Source: Arthrobacter sp. ISL-5 (lineage in GTDB: Bacteria; Actinomycetota; Actinomycetes; Actinomycetales; Micrococcaceae). Taken from it: a stretch of DNA of 64,000 nt. The translations under genes were made by a program, and so were the position numbers. The notes below the pieces were generated by a model. That model worked only from the letters and a program-made list of their open reading frames with translations, did no database searches and was not told the origin of the DNA. The DNA lies in contig NZ_JAGGPM010000028.1 of the NCBI RefSeq assembly GCF_018613835.1, positions 1-64,000 of the forward strand, written 5' to 3'. Within the stretch, counting starts at the first letter, position 1, and each line of letters begins with the position of its first letter. This document shows, piece after piece, positions 1 through 7,700 of this stretch.

Positions 1-2
1 CC

Positions 3-80
3 GACCCGAAAATCCTCGCGCTCCCCGGACCAGCGTGGATCAACCAACCCAAGGAAATCACCGAACAGTTAGCCGCCTAA
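3..80 (+). CDS. C-terminal tail of an unidentified protein (partial)
   Basis: An open frame enters from the left edge and ends at a TAA (78-80). The 25 visible residues end in ITEQLAA and carry no motif I can place. The frame has no stop from the first base, so it is probably the end of a gene that starts outside the window. No function can be given. Confidence 0.3.
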   Translation, partial: DPKILALPGPAWINQPKEITEQLAA

Positions 81-270
81 CTCCCGTTGGTACCGTTCAG
101 CTTGAAAAATTCCGGGTACCCACGGATGACATGGACAGGGCTGGGGGACGGACTCACTGGACCAGCTCAGGACATGGCATGGACGAGTCTTGGGGCTTCA
201 GCCCTTCCCTTCTCCGCTGACGGCAACCAGCCAAGGCTATGGCTACATTCCTAGTGCTAGGAGCAGGCGG

Positions 271-672
271 ATGGGGCTAGAGGCAAGCCGAACAAAGCCG
301 ACGTTCGAGAAGACCGAACACTGGTCGTCGCCGCTCTCCCCCGAGTCAGTGTCGAATGCGATCTCCAGAGCCTTTGCGTCGGAGAAGGCAAGGATCCGGC
401 AGAACGATGACCTCCTCGAGGTGCGAGTGGGATCCAACTGGCAGTACCGCCTATGGGGCAATCTCTTCTCCTGGAGCCGCAGGGAAGTGCCCGTGGCGTT
501 GACAGTTCGGGTTCGAGCAGCGGGGGAAGGCGCCCACATTGATGCGCACGCCTTCGACACCTTTGGTTTCAGAGTGACCGACCATGCCTTCTTCGGGGCC
601 GACAAAACTTTTGAGCACAGGCTCGACGTTCTCCCACACAAGGCAGCTGAGGCGGATGTTGCCAAGGACTGA
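271..672 (+). CDS. Hypothetical protein, 133 aa
   Basis: I do not recognise the family. The first 27 codons upstream of the ATG at 271 (from 190) read as low-quality sequence, while from residue 1 (MGLEASRTKPTFEK) the composition looks like real protein, so I chose 271. The middle (RVGSNWQYRLWGNLFSWSRR) and a VALTVRVRAA strand suggest a small alpha+beta domain. No signal peptide or membrane segment is present. It sits alone in a region of gene remnants, with another unknown gene 50 bp downstream on the same strand. Confidence 0.5.
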   Translation: MGLEASRTKPTFEKTEHWSSPLSPESVSNAISRAFASEKARIRQNDDLLEVRVGSNWQYRLWGNLFSWSRREVPVALTVRVRAAGEGAHIDAHAFDTFGFRVTDHAFFGADKTFEHRLDVLPHKAAEADVAKD

Positions 673-721
673 GGCTTCCAGCGACTAAGGGAGGCTCAGG
701 AATGCAGCCACGCTTCTCCTC

Positions 722-1285
722 ATGATGCCCACCCATCAGCAGCTGATCGGACTCCTGGCCCGCGCCGACCCGGGGTTTCTCGCCGGCGACTTTGCCACGA
801 GGTTCAGGAGCGCTTCCGGGCCGGAAGGCGAGACGGGGTCTTTCCGGTACTTCCCGGGCGGTTTCTGGGAGGTCAGCAACGACGGCGCCGGCCGCTTCCT
901 CATGGCCCCGTGGGGCATGCGTGCTGAGCTGGAATCAGGTTATGTCGAGGAAGCCCCTGGCAGGGGCACACCGCCCCGCCGTCCTCCGTGGTCCCTCGTG
1001 CTGCCACGGTACTCGACATTTCTCGGCCGGGAACATGATGACTGGCAGCTGGACGCCAGCCGGCCGCTCGTGGAGGAACCCGGCGTACTGATCGCTGCGC
1101 TGACGAATCTGGAGGATCCCCAATTCAGGGGCACCCTGACAGTCAGTACGGAAACGTACACGATCGCTTCTGTCGACCTGGACTACATGCTGCAGACACT
1201 CGCCATCGGCCGTACCGAGCCCAACGATGACGACCTGGCCGTCTTGGGGGACATCAAGACCAGCATCACGGGCGGCGGTGGCTGA
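722..1285 (+). CDS. Hypothetical protein, 187 aa
   Basis: Not recognised. The protein is soluble and acidic, with several aromatic motifs (GSFRYFPGGFWEVSNDGAGRF) and a C-terminal helix DLDYMLQTLAIG, then a short glycine tail. Two ATG codons (722 and 725) could start it, and no good ribosome site is visible before either. It follows the previous unknown gene on the same strand and is tail-to-tail with the nitrilase gene, whose stop lies 8 bp away. Composition matches the actinobacterial background, so it is probably a real gene. Confidence 0.6.
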   Translation: MMPTHQQLIGLLARADPGFLAGDFATRFRSASGPEGETGSFRYFPGGFWEVSNDGAGRFLMAPWGMRAELESGYVEEAPGRGTPPRRPPWSLVLPRYSTFLGREHDDWQLDASRPLVEEPGVLIAALTNLEDPQFRGTLTVSTETYTIASVDLDYMLQTLAIGRTEPNDDDLAVLGDIKTSITGGGG

Positions 1286-1292
1286 CCCCGAT

Positions 1293-2207
1293 TCAGAAGT
1301 GGAAGGTTGGGGCCGGTGGGTAGAGGACGTCTTCACGACTGTAGTGCCCCACGACGTCGAAAACTCGCTTCGCTGACATGGAGCGATCTAGGTCGACGTC
1401 TGCGACAACGATCCCTTCCTGATCGTAAAGAGGACCTGCTATGGCGCGGCCATCAAGTGGCTCGAAGATCGCCGCTCCACCTCGCCCGAGCGCCTGACCA
1501 TCGTCTGGCAACTGAACGGGGAAGTCATCGGGAAACGCAGAGCGAGGGATGTATTGAGGGGCCGAGACCACGAACGCGCCGGATTCGATCGCTATGTGAC
1601 TCATCGTGGAGATCCAGCCGTCAGAGTCATCGGCCGTCGGGGCCGCCCAGATCTGCACGCCTTGACGATAGATGGCATATCGAGCGAGAGGCATGCGGTT
1701 CTCCCAACAGATGAGGCCGCCAACCTTGCCGACTGGAGTCTCGATGACATTCAGGTCCTGTCCGTAACCGACGCCGTAGAATAGGCGTTCGTGCATCGTG
1801 GGCATCAACTTGCGATGTTTCCAGAGCAAACCCCCAGGACCAAGCAAGGTCATTGTGTTGTAGAGACTTCCAGGCCTAGCGGATTCCCGTTCGTTCACTC
1901 CAAGCACGCAGTAGATTTCGTGCTCGGCACATGCCTTGATGAAACGGTCGATTTGGGGGCCGGGGACGTCGACAGAGTTGGCCCAGAGACGGGTCCACAT
2001 CTCATCAAATCCGTCGAAGCGGGCCGCTTGGTAGGCCCATTTCCCTGACGGGTACAGGGGGATGAACGTTTCAGGGAAAACCGCGAGTTTCACGCCCTGG
2101 CCTGCTGCCTCGCCCAGGAGACGGAGCGCCTTTGACACCGATGCCTCCGCATCGAGGATTACCGGGGTGGCCTGAATTGCAGCGATTCGCACAGTTCCTG
2201 TGGACAT
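1293..2207 (-). CDS. Nitrilase/cyanide hydratase-type carbon-nitrogen hydrolase
   Basis: Predicted 304-residue enzyme of the nitrilase superfamily, which hydrolyses nitriles or cyanide to acids and ammonia or to amides. The catalytic triad is visible: Glu46 in FPETF, Lys133 in KHRKLMPT and Cys167 in LICWENRMP. The long region after the lysine (MHERLFYGVGYGQDL) is typical of branch-1 aliphatic or aromatic nitrilases rather than amidases. I start at the ATG at 2207 (MSTGTVRIAAIQ); the frame extends 17 codons upstream but those residues are not family-like. Length fits the family (about 300-370). The substrate cannot be read from sequence. It is complete and stands in an otherwise decayed neighbourhood. 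Confidence 0.88.
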   Translation of the reverse strand: MSTGTVRIAAIQATPVILDAEASVSKALRLLGEAAGQGVKLAVFPETFIPLYPSGKWAYQAARFDGFDEMWTRLWANSVDVPGPQIDRFIKACAEHEIYCVLGVNERESARPGSLYNTMTLLGPGGLLWKHRKLMPTMHERLFYGVGYGQDLNVIETPVGKVGGLICWENRMPLARYAIYRQGVQIWAAPTADDSDGWISTMSHIAIESGAFVVSAPQYIPRSAFPDDFPVQLPDDGQALGRGGAAIFEPLDGRAIAGPLYDQEGIVVADVDLDRSMSAKRVFDVVGHYSREDVLYPPAPTFHF

Positions 2208-2273
2208 GACGCAACGTTGGCACCAACCCAGCTCCTCGTCAACACCCGAGCGTTTCATTGGTCAGCAAGCCGG

Positions 2274-2438
2274 CTAGGGGCCCTCGAGTACCTCCAGGCC
2301 GCTGGCGCGTATAGGCTCCGATAGCTCGGTCGCGTTCGTGGTGGCGAAATCGCGATAGCAATTGTTCATCAGGATGTGGGTCCTGTCTGCTTCTTTGTTG
2401 AGCTTCGCGACGCGCGGAACCCATTGCTCGAGCTCCTC
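2274..2438 (-). pseudogene. Remnant: C-terminus of a DUF72 (YecE-like) protein
   Basis: Reading the minus strand to a TAG at 2274-2276 gives about 55 residues ending EVLEGP. They include SEELEQWVPRVAKL and HILMNNCYRDFATTNA, the C-terminal signature of DUF72 proteins (xFNNxYRDYAxxNA). Everything N-terminal is gone: at about 2440 the sequence switches to a different gene fragment on the opposite strand. This is a truncated remnant, not a small gene. Confidence 0.6.
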
Positions 2439-2443
2439 GGAGC

Positions 2444-2530
2444 GTCCTCTACTACGGCGACTGGATGGCGCGCCACGAGCGCAGCCACCTCAGGCACATC
2501 GCGCGCAGTCTGAAGGAGCTCGCAGGCTAG
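2444..2530 (+). pseudogene. Remnant: C-terminus of a DinB-family protein
   Basis: The plus strand reads YYGDWMARHERSHLRHIARS and then LKELAG before a TAG at 2528-2530. The WMAxHExxHLxxI pattern is the last helix of DinB-superfamily four-helix proteins, with the conserved metal-binding histidines. Only 29 codons remain. The fragment abuts the DUF72 remnant on its left and its stop overlaps the stop of the minus-strand glyoxalase remnant. Confidence 0.5.
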
Positions 2531-3000
2531 CTGGGGTTGGACCAGCTTTGCAGCTCGACGAGGTTGCCCTCCGGATCGCTCACATAGCACCACGTGACCC
2601 GCCGTCCGTCGGCCGTCTGGAGCGTCACGGTCTCGCCGACGTCCGCCCCGCCGTTTTCGCGGACGGCTTCCCGGGCGGCGTTGACGTCGTCGACCACGAA
2701 GGCGATGTGGCCCCAGCCGGTGCGATTGGCAGCCGGCGTACCGCCCGCCACGTTCTCGCCGTAAGTATAGATCTCGAGCGTCGTCCGGTGTCACCGTGGC
2801 CGGGCAGTCGCATGTGGGCGCCGCGCAGGGTCGTCCCGGGCACGGCCGTGCCTCGCTCCAGATCGGAACCGCCGTAATCGCGCTCGGGCGGGAGGAGCTC
2901 GCAGCCGAAGACACGCCCATAGAAGTCGGCGAGTCGTCGCCAATCGGTGGCAATCACGTTGATGTGGCCGAACCGGGCGCCCGTGGGGAGCCTGTGTCAT
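2527..3000 (-). pseudogene. Glyoxalase/bleomycin-resistance family protein, two frameshifts
   Basis: The gene reads in three pieces. From the ATG at 3000 it begins MTQAP. An extra C in a CCCC run then shifts the frame; removing it restores TGARFGHINVIATDWRRLADFYG. Near 2788 a missing C changes GGACCGACGCTC to GGACGACGCTC; restoring it joins LPGHGDTG to PTLEIYTYGENV. The end is GWGHIAFVVDDV...CYVSDPEGNLVELQSWSNPS, the second half of a vicinal-oxygen-chelate domain with its metal-ligand glutamate. About 158 residues would be restored, normal for the family. As written it cannot make a full domain, unless both indels are sequencing errors. Confidence 0.8.
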
Positions 3001-3336
3001 GACCTCGATGCTAGTACCTTGCGCAACCCTGCGGGAACGCAGCTCCACTGCGTCGTCTGCTTGATGGGGGCCCTAGTGGCAACGTTTTCCCAAGGTGCTA
3101 GGACTACCGATTTAACCCTTACGGGTGACTCCCAGAATCACCCAAGCCTTTGAACGATGACGGGCGTCCAATTCGTCCGATTATATTTGCGAAAGTCAAG
3201 CCCGAGCCCCGGGCTTGAGTGTTCGCCAGAGCGACGATGGGGGGCGATCTGCACCAGTGGGAACGCTATTGAGCGATTCCGAATCGCTAGGAAACTCTGT
3301 AGGCGCCGCCTACACGAAACTGAAGGGAAACTCACA
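3001..3336. other. Intergenic stretch without a recognised gene
   Basis: This 336-bp gap separates the glyoxalase remnant from the secreted-protein gene. It is less GC-rich than its surroundings near 3100-3200 and probably holds the promoter of the downstream gene. I see no convincing open frame, hairpin or repeat. Confidence 0.4.
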
Positions 3337-3795
3337 ATGACAACCATGACACGTAGGATTCTGACGACTGCGGCAGCCTTGGGACTGGCAGTCTTTTCTG
3401 CAGTACCGGCCGTGGCTTCCACGGAACAGACGCCGGAACTAAAGCTGAGCGGCGATCCTCATGTAACCGGGAGCAGCCCGCTGACACTGAAGGCTAAGAA
3501 AATCGCGTCGGGCACGCTTGAACTTGTCTGTTGGACTTTCACTTTCACGGGCGATCTATTGGACCCGGGCGAGGGGCTTACCATCACTCCGGACAATCTC
3601 GATCCGGGCGCCGGTCCGGGCTTCGAGAATGTGGGCACTGAACCAACCGTGACACGCACCCTGTGTGTCGACGACCCGACGTTCCTGCCGGAAATCGCGG
3701 ACGGCAACAGCGCAGAACAATTCGTTGTGGGAGCTAGCCCTGGCAGCAGCACCTTCACCGTGGCGTCAGTGACCATGACGCTGACCTACGCGTAA
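3337..3795 (+). CDS. Secreted protein, 152 aa, unknown function
   Basis: The N-terminus is a Sec signal peptide: MTTMTRR, a hydrophobic core ILTTAAALGLAVFSAVPA, then a probable cleavage after AVA-S near residue 27. The mature part is a beta-rich domain of about 125 residues with two cysteines (ELVCWTFTF and TRTLCVDDP) that may form a disulfide. The end, STFTVASVTMTLTYA, looks like terminal beta strands. I choose the ATG at 3337 because GAAGGGA lies a few bases upstream and the signal peptide starts there; the frame extends to 3157. I do not recognise the family. Confidence 0.7.
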   Translation: MTTMTRRILTTAAALGLAVFSAVPAVASTEQTPELKLSGDPHVTGSSPLTLKAKKIASGTLELVCWTFTFTGDLLDPGEGLTITPDNLDPGAGPGFENVGTEPTVTRTLCVDDPTFLPEIADGNSAEQFVVGASPGSSTFTVASVTMTLTYA

Positions 3796-4118
3796 CCGAT
3801 AGAACACATGAACACTTGACGCGACGGTACATGGAGGGTTCGAAACACGCCGCTCGCGACGTGAACGCGCCCAAGAGTGCTCTTAGTTCTGACCTTCAGG
3901 CGCTCTCGGAGGTCACCGGCAAAGCCAACCCAAGGCGGCACGAGTCGGGAGCTCAAGGGCGTCCCAGACCCGACCATGTGGATGGGCTCCTACTTGCGCT
4001 GAGTGCGCCCACGACGTGATAAGCACAGCCTATTGACCCAAAGAGAAACCGGTCGCCGGTTTGCATCAAGGGTCTGCCTCGAAAGTGCGACGTCGTGCAG
4101 CCCAGCGAAGCCCTCCGG
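3796..4118. other. Intergenic stretch, no convincing gene
   Basis: It contains a 67-codon open frame (3816-4019) with no ribosome site and low-complexity content, which I do not accept as a gene. A short perfect hairpin, AAACCGG-TCG-CCGGTTT (4046-4062), is the only structure seen; it may be a terminator for the secreted-protein gene but lacks a T run. Confidence 0.4.
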
Positions 4119-4159
4119 GTGGCTGCCGCCCCGCTTTAGGCCGGCAGCGCGGCGGAGCC
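4119..4159 (-). terminator. Hairpin after the split CBS-domain gene
   Basis: Imperfect GC-rich inverted repeat with arms GGCTGCCGCCCCGC and GCGCGGCGGAGCC and a 12-base loop. It lies immediately beyond the minus-strand TAG (4159-4161) of the CBS-domain remnant, where a terminator would be expected. There is no clear T run. Confidence 0.4.
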
Positions 4160-4177
4160 TAGTAGAAGGAAATGAGT
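4159..4177 (-). pseudogene. 3' end of the CBS-domain gene, severed by the IS1595 element
   Basis: If the mobile element and one copy of its 8-bp target duplication are removed, the minus-strand frame at 7693 continues here as SFY followed by TAG at 4159-4161. The join is in frame, which supports this being the original 3' end of the CBS-domain gene whose main remnant lies at 7693-7831. Confidence 0.6.
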
Positions 4178-4203
4178 ATTAGGTATCTGCTTAGCTGAAG
4201 TAG
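4170..4203 (+). repeat. Target duplication plus left inverted repeat of the IS1595 element
   Basis: AAATGAGT (4170-4177) is repeated exactly at 7693-7700. The inverted repeat begins ATTAGGTATCTGCTTAGCTG (4178) and runs 26 bp to 4203. Its mate at 7667-7692 matches at 25 of 26 positions; the single difference is the fourth base. An 8-bp duplication is the known value for IS1595-family elements. Confidence 0.9.
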
Positions 4204-4211
4204 GCTGAGGT

Positions 4212-5189
4212 ATGGCCGATTTGTCGCCTCAGATGCCGCGAGCGGGCGTGGACTATCCGAGGACCTTCGCGCAGTTCCAGGACTGGTTCAGCTCCGACGA
4301 GGCCTGCTTCGAGTACTTGGCGAAGCTGCGCTGGCCGGACGGGTTCGTCTGCCCGCGGTGCGGCGGCCGCGAGTATTGGCGCACGGGCGCTGGGCTGTGG
4401 ATGTGCAGGGCGTGCTCCCGCCGGACGTCGGTAACGGCCGGGACGATCTTCGACCGCACCCGCACCCCGCTGCGGACGTGGTTCGCTGCCGTGTGGTTCG
4501 TGACCGCACAGAAGAACGGCGTGTCCGCGCTTGGCCTGCAGCGGGTCTTGGGGATGAAGTCGTATGAGACGGCGTGGGCGTGGATGCACAAGCTCCGCCG
4601 AGCGATGGTGCGGCCTGACCGGGAGATGCTCTCCGGGCTGGTCGAGGTCGACGAGAGCTTCATCGGCGGGGTCCACCGAGGCCTGCCCGGCGTCGGCCCG
4701 GACATGATCTCGGTCCTGGTCGCCGCCGAGCACCTGGACCACAACCGGATCGGGCGCATCCGCCTCGAGCCCGGACCTACCGACCGCAGGCTCGCGCTGG
4801 TGAAGTTCGGCCAGCGCGTCGTTGCGCCCGGCTCGACGATCCGGACCGACGGGGCGAGGCAGCTGCGGCGCTTCGCCGACCTCGGCTACCAGCACGAGTA
4901 CTTCACCCAGCTCGGCTCAGACATCCCCGCGCACGTGAACATGCCGGCAGTCCACATGGCCGCCTCCCAGCTCAAACGCTGGATCGACGGCACCCTCCAT
5001 CAGGGCATCTCACGTGAACAGCTGGGCTACTACCTCGACGAGTTCACCTTCCGCTTCAACCGCCGCACCGCCAGAAGCCGCGGGCTGCTGTTCTACCGGC
5101 TCCTCCAGCAGGCCACCAACACCGACCCCGCACCGCTGAAAGACCTCGTCATCCCCCAGGACAGCGATCCCCGCCCGCTCCACGAGTGA
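4212..5189 (+). CDS. IS1595-family transposase
   Basis: Complete 325-residue transposase of the ISXO2-like (IS1595) group. The N-terminus has a zinc ribbon: CPRCGG near residue 47 and CRACSRR near residue 66. The catalytic DDE-type core follows, with the first acidic motif in LVEVDESFIGG and a second Asp in TIRTDGARQL. The end includes the family's YYLDEFTFRFNRR segment. It starts at the ATG at 4212, 8 bp inside the left inverted repeat, and stops 10 bp before the nested IS256 copy, so that insertion did not damage it. It should cut and join the 26-bp terminal repeats. Confidence 0.92.
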   Translation: MADLSPQMPRAGVDYPRTFAQFQDWFSSDEACFEYLAKLRWPDGFVCPRCGGREYWRTGAGLWMCRACSRRTSVTAGTIFDRTRTPLRTWFAAVWFVTAQKNGVSALGLQRVLGMKSYETAWAWMHKLRRAMVRPDREMLSGLVEVDESFIGGVHRGLPGVGPDMISVLVAAEHLDHNRIGRIRLEPGPTDRRLALVKFGQRVVAPGSTIRTDGARQLRRFADLGYQHEYFTQLGSDIPAHVNMPAVHMAASQLKRWIDGTLHQGISREQLGYYLDEFTFRFNRRTARSRGLLFYRLLQQATNTDPAPLKDLVIPQDSDPRPLHE

Positions 5190-5199
5190 AAGGACTCTG

Positions 5200-6551
5200 G
5201 GGTCTGTCAATTATTCGGTGTAACTGGGGTTGTTTCTTGTTCTAGTTCCTGCCGGCGGACAGGCGTCCGTCGAAGGTGATCTCGAAGGCGTTCAGGGCGG
5301 CCTTCCAGCGGTTGCTCCAGCGTTTTCGGCCCTTGCCGGTGGGGTCCAGGCTCATGATCGCCAGATAGACGCACTTCAGCGCGGCCTGTTCGGTGGGGAA
5401 GTGGCCTCGGGCGTTCACGGCTCGGCGGATCCGGGCGTTGATGCTCTCGATCGCGTTGGTTGTGCGGATCACTGTGCGGATCTCGTTGTCGAATTGCAGG
5501 AACGGAACGAACTCCGCCCACGCGTTGGTCCAGAGTCCGATGATCGCCGGGTACCGCTTCTCCCACTTGCCGGAGAACTCCGCAAACCGGTCCAGCGCGG
5601 CCGCCTCGCTCGGCGCGGTGTAGACCGGCTTGAGGTCCTTGGCGATCTGCGACCAGTCCTTCTTCGATGCATAGCGGAAGCTGTTGCGCAGCAGGTGAAC
5701 GATGCGTGTCTGCACGACGGTCTGCGGCCACACCGTCGCGACCGCGTCCGGCAGGCCCTTGAGACCGTCGCAGACCACGATGCAGCAGTCGGCCACGCCG
5801 CGGTTCTTGATCTCGGTCAGCACCCGCAGCCAGTACTTCGCGCCCTCGCCGTCGCCGTGCTCGCCGGCCCACAGTCCGAGGATGTCCCGGGTCCCGTCCA
5901 CGGTGACGGCCAGGGCGACGTAGATCGGGCGGTTCGCTACCTGGCCGTCGCGGATCTTCACGTTCACGCAGTCGATGAAGATCACCGGGTACACCGGGTC
6001 AAGCGGGGCGGTTCTGCCACTCTCCCATCCCCTCGAGCACCCGGTCGGTGATCGTGGAGATGGTCTGCTTGGACACCTCGGCGCCATAGACCTCGGCCAG
6101 GTGCGCGATCGCCATGGGTCAGGCCCTTGGCCGAGAGTGAGATCACCAGGTCGTCCACCCCGGTCAGCCGGCGCTGCCGCTTGGCCACGATCCGCGGCTC
6201 GAACGACCCGTCGCGGTCCCTGGGCACCGAGATCTCCACCGGCCCGGCCTCGGTCAGCAGCGTCTTGGACCGCCGGCCGTTGCGGGAGTTGCCGCCGTCG
6301 CGCCCGGCCGGATCGTGCTTGCCGTAGCCGAGATGATCGTCCAGTTCGCCATCCAGCGCCGACTCCATCACCAGCTTGGTCAGCTTCCGCAGCAGCCCGC
6401 CCTCCCCGGTCAGCTGCAGCCCCTCCGCCCGGGCGCGCTCCGTCAGCTGCCGAACCAGTTCCTCATCCACCGCATCGATCGCAGCGCCTGTCACATCCGT
6501 CACGGGTGTCTCCTTCTTCCTCAGGAGTTACACCAGAAAATGTACAGTCCC
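5200..6551 (-). mobile_element. Nested IS256-family insertion sequence (1352 bp)
   Basis: Terminal repeats GGGTCTGTCAATTATTCGG... (5200-5225) and its partner (6526-6551) match at 20 of 26 positions, both ending in GGTGTAACT on the inner side. The 8-bp sequence GGACTCTG flanks both ends (5192-5199 and 6552-6559), the duplication size expected for IS256. The single transposase gene inside is broken by two frameshifts, so this copy is probably not autonomous. Confidence 0.88.
5242..6503 (-). pseudogene. IS256-family transposase, two compensating frameshifts
   Basis: The mutator-type transposase starts at 6503 (MTDVTGAAIDAVDEELV) and reads normally to SLSAKGLTHG. Near 6104-6112 a net one-base loss shifts the frame; the true continuation HLAEVYGAEVSKQTISTITD is in another frame. 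At about 6001-6004 an extra G in CGCCCC(G)CTTGAC shifts it back, giving LDPVYPVIFIDCVNVKI with the first catalytic Asp. The rest is intact to the TAA after SAGRN, with the second Asp in CIVVCDGLKGLPDA and the Glu in TTNAIESINARIRR. Corrected length is about 420 residues, as usual. Confidence 0.88.
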
Positions 6552-6657
6552 GGACTCTGGCGGCGCTGAGGAAGTCGGCCCTTCCAACGCTCCTGGCCAG
6601 GTCCTCCGGGGAGTGGTTCAAGAGGGGGAGGCCGCAGAATCGGTGAAAAATCGTACA

Positions 6658-6996
6658 CTAAGGCCTTCGGGGTGGTTTGCGTAGGGGTCGGTAGCGCCCG
6701 GGGCCGCGGGTGTTGGGACGCCAGGTGTAGTCGCCGGTGAGGTTGATGTGTTCCCAGCCCAGGGGCGAGAGGTGCTGTTCGAGGCCGGGATCGGGGTGGG
6801 CCGTGGTGGCTCATTCGAGGTAGACGGTGTTCCACAGGACGATGGCGGCGGTGACGAGGTTGAGGCCGGAAGCCCGGTGGCGTTGGTGCTCGAAGGTGCG
6901 GTCGCGTATCTCGCCCTTGCGGTTGAGGAACACGGCTTGGGCGAGGGCGTTGCGGGCTTCTCCCTTGTTCAGCCCGGCGGTGACGCGGCGTCGTGT
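6658..6996 (-). pseudogene. Tn3-family transposase (TnpA), C-terminal fragment
   Basis: The minus strand reads [20 protein letters not shown] and on through [37 protein letters not shown], the highly conserved C-terminus of Tn3-family transposases. A TGA at 6811-6813 interrupts it where the family has Arg (CGA to TGA). After it the frame continues with [15 protein letters not shown] to a TAG at 6658-6660, inside the terminal repeat. Upstream of RRRV (about 6996) homology ends abruptly; the remaining roughly 900 residues, including the catalytic core, are absent. Confidence 0.85.
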
Positions 6997-7245
6997 CGGT
7001 GGTCGCGGTGGAATACGTCCGAGTCCGCGTCTTCGCTCGTGTCGCTATGCCATGAGGACCGACCGACGCTTCCATCACACGCGGCGATTGCTCTGGTGGC
7101 GCGACCCGCTCTCGAGCCAACACGCGCAGCAACGACAACCACCAGAAGATGGCCCCGGCCGACCTTGTCGCCACGGCGCGCATGGTCCATAATCGTATCG
7201 ATCGGTCAAACGTCTGTATAGTCGCAAACGTTCGAAGGAGGAGCA

Positions 7246-7467
7246 ATGCGCGGATTCCACTGTGTAGATCCCTCGCACGATAGGATCGAGTTCACCGGCG
7301 CGGATGACGAAGAGCTGTTCCAAAGCATCAAGGCGCACACCGCCGACGCCCATCCTCAGCTCACTGACAGCCAGGTCAGGGAGATGATGGCAGGCGCGGC
7401 GTGGTGGAAGGAAATGGCAACATCTGGGAACAACGCTGGATCGTCGCCGTCCGCCTACGACAAGTAA
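7246..7467 (+). CDS. Small DUF1059-like protein, 73 aa (transposon cargo)
   Basis: A small protein starting MRGFHCVDPSHD, with the pattern of DUF1059 proteins: a short N-terminal strand with Cys6, then an acidic helix (ADDEELFQSIKAHTADAHP) with paired histidines. Function of the family is unknown. The start has a very strong ribosome site, AAGGAGGAG, six bases before the ATG. It is the only intact gene in the Tn3-derived element, lies between the tnpA fragment and the right inverted repeat, and is transcribed away from tnpA. It may have been picked up from a host chromosome. Confidence 0.7.
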   Translation: MRGFHCVDPSHDRIEFTGADDEELFQSIKAHTADAHPQLTDSQVREMMAGAAWWKEMATSGNNAGSSPSAYDK

Positions 7468-7666
7468 CGCGACCGGCCTCTAAGACTCCCAGCCCGCCAG
7501 AGCCGGCCGCGTCCCTCGCGACGACGCCAAACCACCCCGAACGCCTTAGCGTACGATTTTTTGCCGATTGTGCGGCTCCCCCAAGAGCCACCCAACGGAC
7601 TCCAGCAGCGCGCCCGTACCGGCCTCGGACGAGTGAATGAGCCGAACAATTCCCCGCATGTACGGG

Positions 7667-7700
7667 CTACTTCAGCTAAGCAGATACCCAATAAATGAGT
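7667..7700 (-). repeat. Right inverted repeat and target duplication of the IS1595 element
   Basis: The complement of 7667-7692 begins ATTGGGTATCTGCTTAGCTG and matches the left repeat with one mismatch in 26. AAATGAGT follows at 7693-7700, an exact copy of 4170-4177. Together they fix the right edge of the composite element. Confidence 0.9.

Larger units (their letters stand above)
6619..7587. mobile_element. Tn3-derived non-autonomous element with a cargo gene
   Basis: Two inverted ends of Tn3 type start GGGGGAG and contain AATCGG, AAAAATCGTAC and CTAAGGC. Matching continues past the usual 38 bp to about 55 bp (6625-6680 against the complement of 7527-7581). CAAGAG flanks both ends (6619-6624, 7582-7587), consistent with the 5-bp duplication of Tn3 elements plus an ambiguous base. 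Inside are only the last part of a tnpA gene and a small complete gene at 7246. With no functional transposase or resolvase it must have moved by help from another Tn3-family element. Confidence 0.75.
4178..7692. mobile_element. IS1595-family element carrying two nested insertions (3515 bp)
   Basis: It is bounded by 26-bp inverted repeats (4178-4203, 7667-7692) and flanked by the 8-bp direct repeat AAATGAGT. Own parts are 4178-5199, 6560-6624 and about 7588-7692, roughly 1.2 kb, a normal size for the family. An IS256-family copy (5200-6551) landed just after the transposase stop. A Tn3-derived element (about 6619-7587) landed in the remaining right arm. The whole was inserted into the 3' end of a CBS-domain gene. 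Since the outer repeats and transposase are intact, the composite might still be mobile. Confidence 0.88.

Noticed and set aside
3816..4019. 67-codon open frame between the secreted protein and the IS1595 element
   Set aside because: No ribosome site, mixed low-complexity composition, no recognisable motif.
6748..7221. 157-codon open frame on the plus strand in the Tn3-derived element
   Set aside because: It is the complement of the conserved TnpA C-terminal coding sequence.
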